Positions 37,706-46,564 of a stretch of DNA of 64,000 bases are shown one piece after another. The stretch is from positions 1,992,001 to 2,056,000 of the forward strand of contig NC_019904.1 of assembly GCF_000325705.1 (NCBI RefSeq), read 5' to 3'. Origin of the DNA: Echinicola vietnamensis DSM 17526 (lineage in GTDB: Bacteria > Bacteroidota > Bacteroidia > Cytophagales > Cyclobacteriaceae). A program made the position numbers and the translations under genes. The first letter of the stretch is position 1; each line of letters opens with the position of its first letter. The notes beneath the pieces are model-generated. The model was given only the letters and a program-made list of their open reading frames with translations. It searched no databases and was not told the DNA's origin.

Positions 37706-37744
37706 AAAAAGGGTGTTTCCTACTGTTGGAAGCACCCTTTTTTT
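37706..37744. terminator. Bidirectional terminator between convergent genes
   Basis: AAAAAGGGTG(T)TTCC pairs with GGAA(G)CACCCTTTTTT. T-runs on both sides suit both the + strand beta-sandwich gene and the minus-strand lipoprotein gene ending at 37750. Confidence 0.8.
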
Positions 37745-37749
37745 ATTTT

Positions 37750-38472
37750 TTATTCAGAAGAAATGTAAAGTGCATTTTCAAGATTACCGATAATGGTCAG
37801 GTAAAGGTCACGATTTCTGTCTAAATTGTCCGGTTCAATTTCAACCGTCCCATTTCCATTGCCGTCCATGGCTAAAGTCAAGTCCACGTTTTCCAGTAAT
37901 CGATTTAAATCGAAATTAAGAAAAACTTCTTGATCACCTGAAATACTGATGGCTCCCGAGGCGGCCACTGCAGCGAGCATTTCCTCGGTATCTGTATGGA
38001 TGGACATCAACTGGTTATTGACATTCCCTTCTATTTTTAAAGTTTTTCCATACATGGGATTGGTTTCGGTAAGCTCAGTGTCCTGTTTAAACTGAAGGGT
38101 GATCCCTGTATAGTCTCCTTGTTTCAGGTTTACCGTTCCCATTGCTTTGGTCATGGGTAGGGCACTTTCTATTATGCTAAGACCGACGATTGACTGCTGC
38201 TCGAGTGGTATGGCGGCGGAAGTGGTGGTTTCACCTGATCCTTGCAGGCTAACATTGGCAATACTCAGTGCTGTGCTGATGATATTGGCTCCTGCGATGG
38301 TCCTGGCATTTTCTTCTGGATTGCTTTCCTCCAGGGCACTGTTTTCGGCGATAGCCCGGGCTTTTACATTTACAGTTGCGGTGGGCATTTCGTCCTGATC
38401 TTCATTGGTGCAGGAAAAGAATCCGAGTGTTCCAGCGGTCCATAGTCCGATGAATAATAAGTGCTTTTTCAT
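37750..38472 (-). CDS. DUF4382-like lipoprotein, paralogue of the 14168 gene
   Basis: ATG 38472 (MKKHLLFIGLWTAG) gives a lipoprotein signal with lipobox FFSC; an in-frame ATG at 38544 precedes it but has no signal. The 240-residue protein shares with the lipoprotein at 14168 the block MYGKTLKIEG, the acidic loop MDGNGNGTVEIEPDN and a C-terminal NLENAL helix. It is embedded among the secreted beta-sandwich genes and converges on gene B. Function is unknown; surface binding with calcium at the acidic loop is conjecture. Confidence 0.75.
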   Translation of the reverse strand: MKKHLLFIGLWTAGTLGFFSCTNEDQDEMPTATVNVKARAIAENSALEESNPEENARTIAGANIISTALSIANVSLQGSGETTTSAAIPLEQQSIVGLSIIESALPMTKAMGTVNLKQGDYTGITLQFKQDTELTETNPMYGKTLKIEGNVNNQLMSIHTDTEEMLAAVAASGAISISGDQEVFLNFDLNRLLENVDLTLAMDGNGNGTVEIEPDNLDRNRDLYLTIIGNLENALYISSE

Positions 38473-39080
38473 AATCTCATTAATAGTTGGTTTGTCAGCA
38501 GTAGCATCCAAGCAGAATGCCAATAGTGTCTTTATGCGATCCAAAGCGGTAAAAAGCCTTCTATGGCGGTATAGGCGTGGTGATAAAGGACTGTGAATTT
38601 CTACATGCCGACTTTAATGCAGGAATTTGTGGTGCTTTTGGATAATGTGTGGAGCATTTTTTTAGGGACGTGCGGAAGGTTTTGTGTCAGAATAGAACAT
38701 TCATGTGTTCGGAATAGTACAGTTATGAACGGGCAATGGGTTGAAATTCAGTCGAGTGTGTTATGAAAAAAATATTTTTTGAAATTTCTTTTTTCATCAC
38801 AATACAATAATACCGGCAGGGCCGAAAGTCGTGAAATCCCGAAAAACTGTATTGTTACCGATCATTTCTCCGAACACCTTGTTGATTTTGATACACTTTT
38901 GGTCCAGAAATCAGATGCCAATATCCGTTGATTTATGATATTTTAATGTTTTGATGATTTTTTGAGTGACGTTTTTTGCCGTGCCAAAGGGAGAAAAATA
39001 GTTGTGGTATGCGATTCGTATGTAGGAAATCACAAACACAATCAAATTTTAATCTTACAATTAACATAACAAATACCGTC
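38473..39080. other. 608-bp divergent intergenic region
   Basis: The gap is AT-rich and I found no convincing gene, dispersed repeat or consensus promoter. CAATACAATAATACCGG and ACTGTATTGTTACCG are weakly inverted near 38800-38860. Confidence 0.4.
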
Positions 39081-39677
39081 ATGAAAGCATTATTCACATC
39101 CGTTTTTGTATTAGGAATGATTTTCCTCGCCAATGCATCTGCTAACCCAGATACTTTGGTAAAAAAAGAAAGTTTAATGGCCAATACCATGGTAGAGGCT
39201 ACCGATAAGCACGTTGCAGTGACACTGGGTGCACCGGTGGGAAAAGTTAAGATCTACATTTTGAATGAAGATGATAAGATCTTGGCTGTCAATAAATATA
39301 GAGCAAATCAAGCCCTGAAGATTCCTTATAACTTGGATGATCTTCCAGAAGGAGCTTATAAGATCAAAATCAAAACCAAGGATGAAGAAATCACTTATGA
39401 GGTGCTGACGGAAGAAAAAAAGGTGGTCATGGACATGCCAATCGTAGCCTACGGCCGTGCCAAGGACCAACACACCATTAACCTGAAAGTATTAGGGATC
39501 AAGGTGCCGGGTACACAGGTGGACATTTTCGATGAGTCCAACAAGCGCATTGCCTCTGATGAGGTGAATGTGGAAGAGGGTTTCGAACGAAACTATCGTT
39601 TTACCAACAGAGACGTAGAAGGCCTTTATGTGCGGATAAAGGATGCCCAAGGGAGAAAGAAGTATATTTATTTCTAA
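39081..39677 (+). CDS. Secreted two-domain beta-sandwich protein C
   Basis: ATG 39081 (MKALFTSVFVLGMIFLANASA) starts a clear signal peptide; earlier in-frame ATGs lack one. The 198-residue protein repeats the architecture of proteins A and B: a first domain with VKIYILNEDDKILAVNKYRA ... YNLDDLPEGAYKIKI, and a second with VDIFDESNKRIASDEV ... GLYVRIKDAQGRKKYIYF. Sequence similarity to A and B is much lower, and the shared leader motif is absent. It is followed by a terminator. A surface or matrix role is inferred. Confidence 0.72.
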   Translation: MKALFTSVFVLGMIFLANASANPDTLVKKESLMANTMVEATDKHVAVTLGAPVGKVKIYILNEDDKILAVNKYRANQALKIPYNLDDLPEGAYKIKIKTKDEEITYEVLTEEKKVVMDMPIVAYGRAKDQHTINLKVLGIKVPGTQVDIFDESNKRIASDEVNVEEGFERNYRFTNRDVEGLYVRIKDAQGRKKYIYF

Positions 39678-39707
39678 GATCCCACAAATTAGCATAGGTT
39701 TGGGCAT

Positions 39708-39736
39708 AGGGCTGTCAATACGTGACAGCCCTTTTT
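39708..39736. terminator. Terminator between protein C gene and hemE
   Basis: AGGGCTGTCA and TGACAGCCCT form a perfect 10-bp stem with a 5-base loop, followed by TTTTT on the + strand. Confidence 0.85.
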
Positions 39737-39763
39737 CTATGTTATGAAACGAAGGGCCTTGAG

Positions 39764-40810
39764 TTATACTTTTTCCCTAAGCTGGCTGCTATACTCTTTG
39801 ACGGTATTGATGAATACCTTTACTTTTTCGGGGTCGATATCTGGATATACGCCATGGCCCAGGTTAGCGATGTGCCGCCCCGTGCCAAATTGGTCCAGCA
39901 TCCTTTTCGTAGCTGCTTCCACCTCGGCAGCGGAGCCGTACAGTGCAGCAGGATCAAGGTTGCCCTGAAGGGTCTTTTGGTCGCCGATAAGTCTTCTGGA
40001 TTCGGCAATGCCCATGTTCCAGTCCAGCCCGATGGTTTCACAGTTCAGTTTGGCCATCTCCTCTCGTGCAAAGAATGCGCCTTTGGCAAATACCGTTACG
40101 GGCACTTCTGTGATGGCGTCACAGATTTGAGAAATGTATTTTAGGGCATATTTTTGATAATGGTCTGGCGGTAAAATGCCTGCCCAGCTGTCAAAGATCT
40201 GGACAATATCCGCTCCGGCAGCAATTTGTGCTTTCAGGTAATTGATAGTGGACTTGGTAATCATGTCCAGCAGACGCTCGGCAAGTACTGGCTCCTGGTA
40301 TAGCATGGCGCGGGATTTTGAGAAGGTCTTACTTCCTGATCCTTCGACCATATAGGCAAAAATCGTCCATGGGGCTCCTGCAAAGCCAATCAAGGGCACA
40401 CGTCCATTCAAGGCTTTTTTGGTGATTTTGATGGCCTCGATGACATAGCTCAGGTCGTCTACGCCATCGGCTATTCTTAATTTGTTGAGGTCTGCTGCCG
40501 AAGAAACGGTTTGGGGGAATTTAGGCCCTCGCTTTTCGATCATCTCATAGGGCAGTCCCATGGCTTCCGGAATGACCAATATGTCCGAAAAGATAATGGC
40601 CGCATCCACGCCCAGCAAATCCACCGGTTGTAAGGTGACTTCTGCCGCCAGCGCTGGGGTCTGGGCGAGTTCGATAAACCCGCTGACACTGCTTCGTACT
40701 TCCCGGTATTCGGGCAAAATCCTGCCGGCCTGGCGCATGAGCCAAACGGGGGTGCGTTCCACCTGCTCGCCGCGGGCCGCTCTCAATAACAAGTCGTTCT
40801 TCAATTGCAT
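39764..40810 (-). CDS. hemE: Uroporphyrinogen decarboxylase
   Basis: The 348-residue protein catalyses decarboxylation of uroporphyrinogen III to coproporphyrinogen III in cytoplasmic heme synthesis. The N-terminal signature [15 protein letters not shown] (with the essential Arg residues) and the [14 protein letters not shown] block with its conserved Asp are intact. GFAGAPWT and the C-terminal GNLDP and NLGHGVYPD complete the family pattern. hemC lies elsewhere in this window (61981). A -7 box ends four bases before the ATG, so the mRNA may have almost no leader. Confidence 0.97.
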   Translation of the reverse strand: MQLKNDLLLRAARGEQVERTPVWLMRQAGRILPEYREVRSSVSGFIELAQTPALAAEVTLQPVDLLGVDAAIIFSDILVIPEAMGLPYEMIEKRGPKFPQTVSSAADLNKLRIADGVDDLSYVIEAIKITKKALNGRVPLIGFAGAPWTIFAYMVEGSGSKTFSKSRAMLYQEPVLAERLLDMITKSTINYLKAQIAAGADIVQIFDSWAGILPPDHYQKYALKYISQICDAITEVPVTVFAKGAFFAREEMAKLNCETIGLDWNMGIAESRRLIGDQKTLQGNLDPAALYGSAAEVEAATKRMLDQFGTGRHIANLGHGVYPDIDPEKVKVFINTVKEYSSQLREKV

Positions 40811-40814
40811 GGCG

Positions 40815-40822
40815 CAAAGATA
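40815..40822 (-). promoter_or_regulatory. -7 box of hemE, adjacent to start codon
   Basis: TATCTTTG on the minus strand matches TAnnTTTG and ends four bases before ATG 40810. The -33 element is poor. This is consistent with a leaderless or very short-leader transcript. Confidence 0.55.
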
Positions 40823-41245
40823 GTTGATTGCGCTAAATTATACGAACTGTACAGGGGAAATGGATGTAGCTGGTTTTTTAAAAGTGTAAATTAACGTCAG
40901 GTTGGGGTGAATCGGTATATCAAACCGCCTCGCTTGTCATTCTGAACACTTGCCTGTCTGGCAGTCGAGGTCCAACGTCTAGCTTTCGACTTTAGTTTAT
41001 CCTGAGCTAGCCTGTACTGAGCTTGTCGAAGTGAAGAGCTCAGGCTGACATCATTTTTAAAGGCGATTTCCCTGCAGGGAGCACAGAGAATTTTTTAGGG
41101 GGCTTCCTTTTTTTTGCCCAAGCATTATCTACCGTTGATTTAATTGAAATGTAGTTGGCCTTAGTGCCCTCAGTGTTCCTCCGGGGTTAATTTAAGTATC
41201 CCCCAGAAATATTGCTTGGTTATGGGGCATGTTTTGGGAAATAAG

Positions 41246-41275
41246 AAAGCCACCGAAAGTGATTTCGGTGGCTTT
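41246..41275 (-). terminator. Hairpin after the collagen-motif lipoprotein gene
   Basis: AAAGCCACCGAAA and TTTCGGTGGCTTT form a perfect 13-bp stem with a GTGA loop, 22 bp downstream of the minus-strand stop. Confidence 0.75.
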
Positions 41276-41297
41276 GATATCAAAGTCGTTTTTTTAA

Positions 41298-41825
41298 TTA
41301 CTTTTTGATTTTCACAAAGTCACTTTCTTCTATATCCAAGAATTCCATCGTGGCATCATAATCCGAGAAATCCATTCTGGCGTTGGCGCTGAACAAATCC
41401 GATGGCACAATGACTACCCTAAACAGTAAATTGTTGGTCCAATAAGTTTCTAATTGTGCAAAATCTATAGGTGAGTTGTCCATAAAAATGCTGAATGAAC
41501 TAGGTGTATGGTCAAAATTGTAAACTAAAGTACCTTGTTCCAGGTAGAAGGTTTGCGGTAGCAACCTCCAAGCATTTCTGTTGTCATATACCGGCGATGC
41601 TTCATTCATATAAATTAGAATAGCATCTCCTTCTTCAATAGGTGGATCCAGATCAAATAGCTCTGAATAGGCGTTTTCATTATTAAATGAAACCTCTACT
41701 TCAAAAGTTTCGCCTACAAATAATCCACCTGGCTCACCCGGAGGTCCCTGAGGCCCTGGAGGTCCTTCACAACCTTGTATCATCAGGGTGGTCGCTACAA
41801 ATAAAAACAAAAATAGTCTTCTCAT
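41298..41825 (-). CDS. Lipoprotein with short collagen-like segment
   Basis: ATG 41825 (MRRLFLFLFVATTLMIQGC) starts a lipoprotein signal. Directly after the lipid-modified Cys comes EGPPGPQGPPGEPGG, four Gly-X-Y triplets of collagen type. The remaining 140 or so residues are predicted beta-rich (FEVEVSFNNENAYSELFDL...). Such proteins, with the collagen motif acting as a stiff linker next to the membrane anchor, are common in Bacteroidota and of unknown function. It is transcribed alone. Confidence 0.75.
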   Translation of the reverse strand: MRRLFLFLFVATTLMIQGCEGPPGPQGPPGEPGGLFVGETFEVEVSFNNENAYSELFDLDPPIEEGDAILIYMNEASPVYDNRNAWRLLPQTFYLEQGTLVYNFDHTPSSFSIFMDNSPIDFAQLETYWTNNLLFRVVIVPSDLFSANARMDFSDYDATMEFLDIEESDFVKIKK

Positions 41826-41950
41826 ATTTGAGGGGGTTAGTGTCACAATATTCTTATTAGACGGTCATTTCGGAAATATGTTTTATATCCTTCTTTAAGA
41901 TCGCCTATAAAATTCATTTTACCAAAATCATACCAAAAAGCACTGATGGA

Positions 41951-42469
41951 TTATTTCTTTTTGGCAATAGGGGCCCAGACTTGGACATGGTCTGGCTGGA
42001 GCAGACGGTCGATAAAGATTCCTTGCAGCTTGATTTCATGCGTTTCGGCATAATCCTGCAGGTCCGATTTGATGGTTTCGGGCCTCGGCATGACCAGCTT
42101 GTGATAATGAAGGTCTGCTACTAGGAATTGTTCTGCCGTGATCACCTGTTCTTCCCATGTGGGCTTTGTGGTGCCTTTTACTTGGTCCAGCCCCACGAAG
42201 ACACTCATGGTGTCCAGTTTACCGGCAGGCTCTACATAATAAATGGTATGTAAAATGGCCTCAGGAGCATCCTTCATGGCTGCTTCTACGGTTTTGAAAG
42301 TGTTTTTTAAGCCTTCATCCTGTGGTGTGCCCTTATACGTGAGTCCGTAAAGGCGCAGGTTTTCCTGCTGCTTTACGGCAATGGGATAGTCCTTAAAACC
42401 GCCCAAGTAAGCAAAGATGCTAAACCCTAGTGCTGCCAATATACCGACGACAATTAATGTTTTCTTCAT
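41951..42469 (-). CDS. Membrane-anchored GyrI-like domain protein
   Basis: The 172-residue protein has one N-terminal membrane segment or uncleaved signal (residues 4-24). The mature part recalls the GyrI-like/SOUL small-molecule-binding fold (LRLYGLTYKGTPQDEGLKNT, then YVEPAGKLDTMSVFVGLD...). Such domains bind hydrophobic ligands in regulators, but no DNA-binding domain is attached here. A periplasmic ligand-binding role is inferred. No operon partner is evident. Confidence 0.58.
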   Translation of the reverse strand: MKKTLIVVGILAALGFSIFAYLGGFKDYPIAVKQQENLRLYGLTYKGTPQDEGLKNTFKTVEAAMKDAPEAILHTIYYVEPAGKLDTMSVFVGLDQVKGTTKPTWEEQVITAEQFLVADLHYHKLVMPRPETIKSDLQDYAETHEIKLQGIFIDRLLQPDHVQVWAPIAKKK

Positions 42470-42502
42470 GTTCTAATTACTTGATTGTACTGCACCTTAT
42501 TG

Positions 42503-42891
42503 AGTCGGAGACTCACCGTTAAGGGGTGCCGGGGGTAGAGACTCGGCACAACAGTACTACTCTGTTTCAATTCTCAAGTCTTACATCTAGCGTCTTGATA
42601 CTGCTATCTCGCTACTAGAAATGGTATCTGTTGCCTATTCCGCTCAGGGCTCCCTGCCAAAAGAATTCATGGCTGTTATACTGCCTACCCTGTACTACGT
42701 GCCAAATACCTCCGTTATCCCGTTGTCTCTGTCTATTCATTTTAGTCAGAGACTCACCGTTAAGGGGTGCCGGGGGCAGAGCCCCGGCACAACAGTACTA
42801 CTCTGTTTCAATTCTCAAGTCTTATATCTAGCGTCTTGATACTGCTATCTTGCCACTAAAAATGGTATCTGGCGCCTATTCCGCCCTGGAG
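42503..42891. repeat. Two direct repeats spanning gene 3' ends
   Basis: About 148 bp at 42503-42651 recurs at 42744-42891 (offset 241). Each copy contains GAGACTCACCGTTAAGGGG, a GTGCCGGGG...CCCCGGCAC hairpin (perfect only in the second copy, 42767-42790) and a stretch AGCGTCTTGATACTGCTATC. On the minus strand each copy begins with the last codons of an ORF, GIGxRYHF-stop. Confidence 0.85.
42615..42740 (-). pseudogene. 41-residue ORF sharing a C-terminus with the next barrel gene
   Basis: An ORF from ATG 42740 encodes 41 residues ending SGIGNRYHF. The last nine resemble GGIGARYHF, the end of the beta-barrel protein upstream. It has no signal peptide and the remainder (…GIWHVVQGRQYNSHEFFW…) matches nothing I know. 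It may be a repeat-borne fragment or a real small gene. Confidence 0.35.
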
Positions 42892-43437
42892 CTTGACATG
42901 ACCGGGGCGGTCGGCGATTTCCATCATCAGGCCGAGCTCAGCAAAAACGCTGATGGGCTGGTCTTCGAAATAATACTCACCTCCACCGAATACTTCGAGC
43001 CCAAAGTCGATATTGTCCTTGTTTTCATAGCGCACCATGGTGGCATCAGGAGATTCTTGGTAGGCATAATCTACATTGATGCTTCTGAACTGCAATCCAC
43101 CTCCGCCAAAAGCGAGCAGTGTGCCTTCCGTAATGTCAAATTCTGCCGTAATGTCTTCATGATAGGCCACGCGACCGTTCAAGGAGATACCTCCTCCAGC
43201 GCTGTGGTTGAGGTAAAAGGCTCCGGGCATTGGTTTGTTGCTGTCAAAAACCTTCCGGTAATAGGCGGTGCTGTTGGCACTGCCCCGTCCCAACATCCCT
43301 TCGAAGGATACTTTATCGTCCAAGAAGGTTTTGTACGTAATGCTGATGGGCTCCCCAATTCGCAAGCCAATGGATTGTTCTTGTGCGAATGCCATAACGG
43401 GCAAGCTAAAGATAAACAATAGCAGGATTTTTTTCAT
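42856..43437 (-). CDS. Small outer-membrane beta-barrel protein
   Basis: ATG 43437 (MKKILLLFIFSLPVMAFAQ) gives a clean signal peptide cleaved after residue 19; the frame is open to 43485. The 193-residue protein alternates hydrophobic and polar residues in about eight strands (SIGLRIGEPISITYKTFL, AFYLNHSAGGGISLNG, ISVFAELGLMMEI) and ends with aromatic Phe, the usual outer-membrane barrel ending. TAATTTTG (43490-43483, minus strand) could be its -7 box, giving a leader of about 40 bases. Function is unknown. The stop codon lies in a direct repeat. Confidence 0.75.
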   Translation of the reverse strand: MKKILLLFIFSLPVMAFAQEQSIGLRIGEPISITYKTFLDDKVSFEGMLGRGSANSTAYYRKVFDSNKPMPGAFYLNHSAGGGISLNGRVAYHEDITAEFDITEGTLLAFGGGGLQFRSINVDYAYQESPDATMVRYENKDNIDFGLEVFGGGEYYFEDQPISVFAELGLMMEIADRPGHVKLQGGIGARYHF

Positions 43438-43799
43438 AGGTATGTGTTGTGAATTTAGCTGTGATTTTACCTTTAAACGGCGCAAAATTAAGACCTATTA
43501 TGGAAAGGTCTGTTTTTCGACAAGGGATTTTTTTATACTAGTGATAAGTCAAGTATGATAATTCGGGCGAGTGTAATAATCACGTCATTGCGAACGAAGC
43601 GATAGCGAAGTGAAGTAATCCCGACTTCGAGATACGAGATTGCTTCGTTCCCGATAGTCATGCAGGACAGGCTGTGCCTCCTCGCAATGGCGGAAAAGCA
43701 TGACCTTCGGAATGTTCACGCTTGGCATGACACGAGAGGCTGTTTCATCAGATGGCAAACCGACCCCGATAGCCAACCTTCCAACTTTCAAACCTGAAA
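43438..43799. repeat. Intergenic region with CGTCATTGCGA repeat (43583-43692)
   Basis: The ends CGTCATTGCGA and CTCGCAATGGCG are imperfectly inverted, with AACGAAGCGA/GATTGCTTCGTT between. The unit belongs to the same family as the inner part of the element at 7461-7599. GAGGCTGTTTCATCA near 43736 resembles that element's terminal repeat. No gene is present. Confidence 0.65.
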
Positions 43800-45575
43800 C
43801 TATTCACTCACCATGGATTTGAGTTGCATTTGGTGAAGCTGGGCATAATAGCCTTCTTTTTCGAGCAGGGTGTCATGCGTGCCCATTTCCTTGATTTCCC
43901 CTTTGTGCAGCACGATGATGTTATGGGCTTTTTGGATGGTAGAGAGCCTGTGGGCGATGACAATGGATGTTCTGCCTTTCATCATTTTCTCAATGGCGTT
44001 TTGGATCAGTTCCTCCGTTTCGGTATCCACGGAAGAGGTGGCTTCATCCAAGATGATAATTTCCGGATTGTACACCATGGCACGGACAAAGGAAATCAGC
44101 TGCCGCTGGCCAACTGACAAGGTGGCGCCACGTTCCATCACGTTATAGTCCAGCCCACCTGGAAGCCGCTCGATGAATTTCTTGGCTCCTACCAGTTCTG
44201 CAGCTTCCATCACTTGTTCACGGGTGATGTCTGGATTGCCCAAGGTGATGTTAAAGTAGATCGTGTCTGAGAATAAAAATACGTCCTGTAATACGACGCC
44301 AATGTGTTTTCTGAGCGTGCCCAGTTCGAAGTCCCGAATGTTTTGGTCGTCTATCTTGATGGAGCCTTTGTTGATTTCATAAAAACGACTGATCAGGTTG
44401 ATGATCGAGGATTTACCAGCTCCTGTGGCTCCCACCAGGGCGACTGTTTCCCCGTGCTTCACGTTGAAATTAATGTCTTTCAGTACCCATTCTTCGTCAT
44501 TATAGGCGAACCAGACGTTTTCAAGCTTGATGTTGCCTTTGAGCTTTTCCGGGCTGTAATTGCCTTCATTGGCAATGTGCTCGTCACTTTCCAGCAGTTT
44601 GAAAATCCTGGAGGAGCTTACCACGCCCATTTGCAAGGTGTTAAAGCGGTCGGCAAGCATTCTGATGGGGCGGAAGAATAACTGCAGGTACATGATAAAG
44701 GAGATCAATACGCCCACTTTTAAGTCGAGTCCAAATACGCCCGTAGCTCCATACCAGACCACAAGTCCGATTCCCACGGCCTGGATGATTTCCGCTACGG
44801 GGTAATAAATGGCATAGTAAAGTACCGATTTGACATTGGCTTTTTTATGTTCGGTATTGATCGCATCAAATTTCTTGTACTCACTGTCTTCACGATTAAA
44901 TACCTGCACGATGTTCATGCCGGTAATATGTTCCTGCAGGAAGGAATTGAGGTTGGAAACTGCATTTCTGACCTCGTTAAACGCTACTTTGACCTTTTCC
45001 TTGAAAATATACGTAGAAATGATCAATAACGGCAAGGTGCTTAGGCTGACCAAGGTGAGTTTCCAATCTACCCAAAACATCACTCCCAAGATCGTGAATA
45101 GTTGCAGCAAGTCTCCGATGATTGCCGCAAGGCCTTCGCTGAATACATTGGAAAGGGATTCGATGTCGGAGATATTACGGGTGACCAAACGCCCAATGGG
45201 GGTGTTGTCAAAAAACTTCAGCCGCATTTTGAGCAGGTGCCGGTAAAGTTTGACCCTGATGTCACGGATGATGACCTGCCCGATCCAGCCAGAAAGGTAA
45301 GTGTGCGCAAATTGTACCACTGCCTGTAGGATCAACAATCCAACCAACAGGTAAATGATCCGCAGTAGCCCTTCCTGGTCTCCCAAGGCCACATGTTCGT
45401 CAATGGCTTTTTGGATAAACAGCGGCTTGGTAGGCGCTAAAGCAGCCAAGGCCACCGTAAGAAAGATCAGAAAGAAGAACCGGCCACGATAGGGTCTTAC
45501 AAACTGATAGAGCTTACCAAGCACCTGGGTGTCGATGATGTCTCCGCTTTTTACATTTTCTTTTTCCAGACTCAA
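43800..45575 (-). CDS. ABC exporter (ABCB-type half transporter)
   Basis: The 591-residue half transporter has six membrane segments (about 30-320) fused to an ATPase domain. Walker A GATGAGKSS, signature LSVGQRQ, Walker B IIILDEATSSVD and the switch His in IAHRLST are all present. The signature has SVGQ rather than SGGQ, which is tolerated in this subgroup. The substrate is unknown; lipid or drug export is typical. It follows truA by 13 bases on the same strand and is likely co-transcribed. Confidence 0.92.
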   Translation of the reverse strand: MSLEKENVKSGDIIDTQVLGKLYQFVRPYRGRFFFLIFLTVALAALAPTKPLFIQKAIDEHVALGDQEGLLRIIYLLVGLLILQAVVQFAHTYLSGWIGQVIIRDIRVKLYRHLLKMRLKFFDNTPIGRLVTRNISDIESLSNVFSEGLAAIIGDLLQLFTILGVMFWVDWKLTLVSLSTLPLLIISTYIFKEKVKVAFNEVRNAVSNLNSFLQEHITGMNIVQVFNREDSEYKKFDAINTEHKKANVKSVLYYAIYYPVAEIIQAVGIGLVVWYGATGVFGLDLKVGVLISFIMYLQLFFRPIRMLADRFNTLQMGVVSSSRIFKLLESDEHIANEGNYSPEKLKGNIKLENVWFAYNDEEWVLKDINFNVKHGETVALVGATGAGKSSIINLISRFYEINKGSIKIDDQNIRDFELGTLRKHIGVVLQDVFLFSDTIYFNITLGNPDITREQVMEAAELVGAKKFIERLPGGLDYNVMERGATLSVGQRQLISFVRAMVYNPEIIILDEATSSVDTETEELIQNAIEKMMKGRTSIVIAHRLSTIQKAHNIIVLHKGEIKEMGTHDTLLEKEGYYAQLHQMQLKSMVSE

Positions 45576-45588
45576 AATTTAATGTCTT

Positions 45589-46344
45589 TTAGATGAATAT
45601 TTTTTCCGGATAGGTAACCTTACTGAGAAACAGCCCATGGGGTGGGGCGGCTACGCCAGCTTTCCCCCGGTCTTTGCTTTCCAAGATCCGTTGAAAGCCA
45701 GTAAGGTCCAATTGGCCTTTGCCTACTTCCACCAAGGTGCCTACGATGGCCCTGACCATGCCACGTAAAAACCGATTGGCCGTTATATGGAATACCAAAT
45801 GCTGGTCTTTTTGTTCCCAAAAAGCTGTTTTTATTTCACATTCAAAATGGTTGACTTCTGTTTTTACCTTGCTGAAACACTCAAAATCCCTATGGGACAG
45901 CAAGAGGTCAGCGGCGTCGTTCATCTTGGCGATATCCAGTTGATAAAAACAATGCCAGGACAATGTCTCTTCAAACGGATTTTTTCGCAAAGAGATGTGG
46001 TATTCATAACTTCTCCATTCTGCATCAAACCGTGCGTGGGCATCAGGATGCACCTCCCTAAGGTCATAGAGGCTAATGTCTTTGGGCAGGACAGCATTGG
46101 TTTTTTTTAGAAAAAGACCTTTGTCCAGCTCCCCCTTCCAGTCAAAATGCAAGAATTGCTGCTTACCATGCACGCCCGTGTCTGTCCTTCCGCTGCCCAT
46201 TGTATCCACCTCCTTGCGTAAAATCGTGCTCAGGGCCTTGTTGATGGCTTCCTGAACGGTCTGCGCATTGGGCTGGACTTGCCAACCGTGGTAATTGGTG
46301 CCCTTATAGGCCACTTCCAGAAAGTAACGTCTGATTGTCTCCAT
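45589..46344 (-). CDS. truA: tRNA pseudouridine38-40 synthase
   Basis: The 251-residue enzyme makes pseudouridine at positions 38-40 of the tRNA anticodon arm. The catalytic Asp55 is in MGSGRTDTGVHG, preceded by the YKGTNYHGWQVQP block; the C-terminal RFLRGMVRAIVGTL is also typical. Its promoter box ends seven bases before the ATG. An ABC exporter gene follows by 13 bases, and the divergent gene at 46565 encodes a DUF4293 membrane protein. Confidence 0.97.
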   Translation of the reverse strand: METIRRYFLEVAYKGTNYHGWQVQPNAQTVQEAINKALSTILRKEVDTMGSGRTDTGVHGKQQFLHFDWKGELDKGLFLKKTNAVLPKDISLYDLREVHPDAHARFDAEWRSYEYHISLRKNPFEETLSWHCFYQLDIAKMNDAADLLLSHRDFECFSKVKTEVNHFECEIKTAFWEQKDQHLVFHITANRFLRGMVRAIVGTLVEVGKGQLDLTGFQRILESKDRGKAGVAAPPHGLFLSKVTYPEKIFI

Positions 46345-46351
46345 GAATTCA

Positions 46352-46381
46352 CAAAGATACTTGAATCAAGGTGGTTTCCAA
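46352..46381 (-). promoter_or_regulatory. Promoter of truA with minimal leader
   Basis: On the minus strand TTG (46381-46379) and TATCTTTG (46359-46352) are separated by 19 bases. The box ends seven bases before ATG 46344. Confidence 0.6.
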
Positions 46382-46564
46382 TGAATGGCCAAAGTCAAAA
46401 AGCAGGTGAGATGTGGATGGGGGCGGTAGGGAGTCAGCGGCAAAATGGGCTGGATGTTCTTCATTTTAACCTTGTAACATTTAAACAATTCCAACCTTAA
46501 ACACATGTAGCTTGCGAATATTCAAATTACCCCGTTTCTTTGTCAAAAGTTTTAAAATAAGACA

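Larger units (their letters stand above)
40811..41297. repeat. Intergenic region with dispersed repeat (copy at 40930-41052)
   Basis: No gene is present. The element shares TTCGACTTTAGTTTATCCTG, the GTCGAA arm and the GCTCAGG(G/C)TGACA end with 21229-21320, but has an insertion of about 12 bp (AGCCTGTACTGA) near the middle. Confidence 0.7.

Noticed and set aside
41750..41800. Collagen gene suspected from GPPGPQGPPG
   Set aside because: It has only four Gly-X-Y triplets behind a lipobox; it is a linker in a small lipoprotein, not a collagen.
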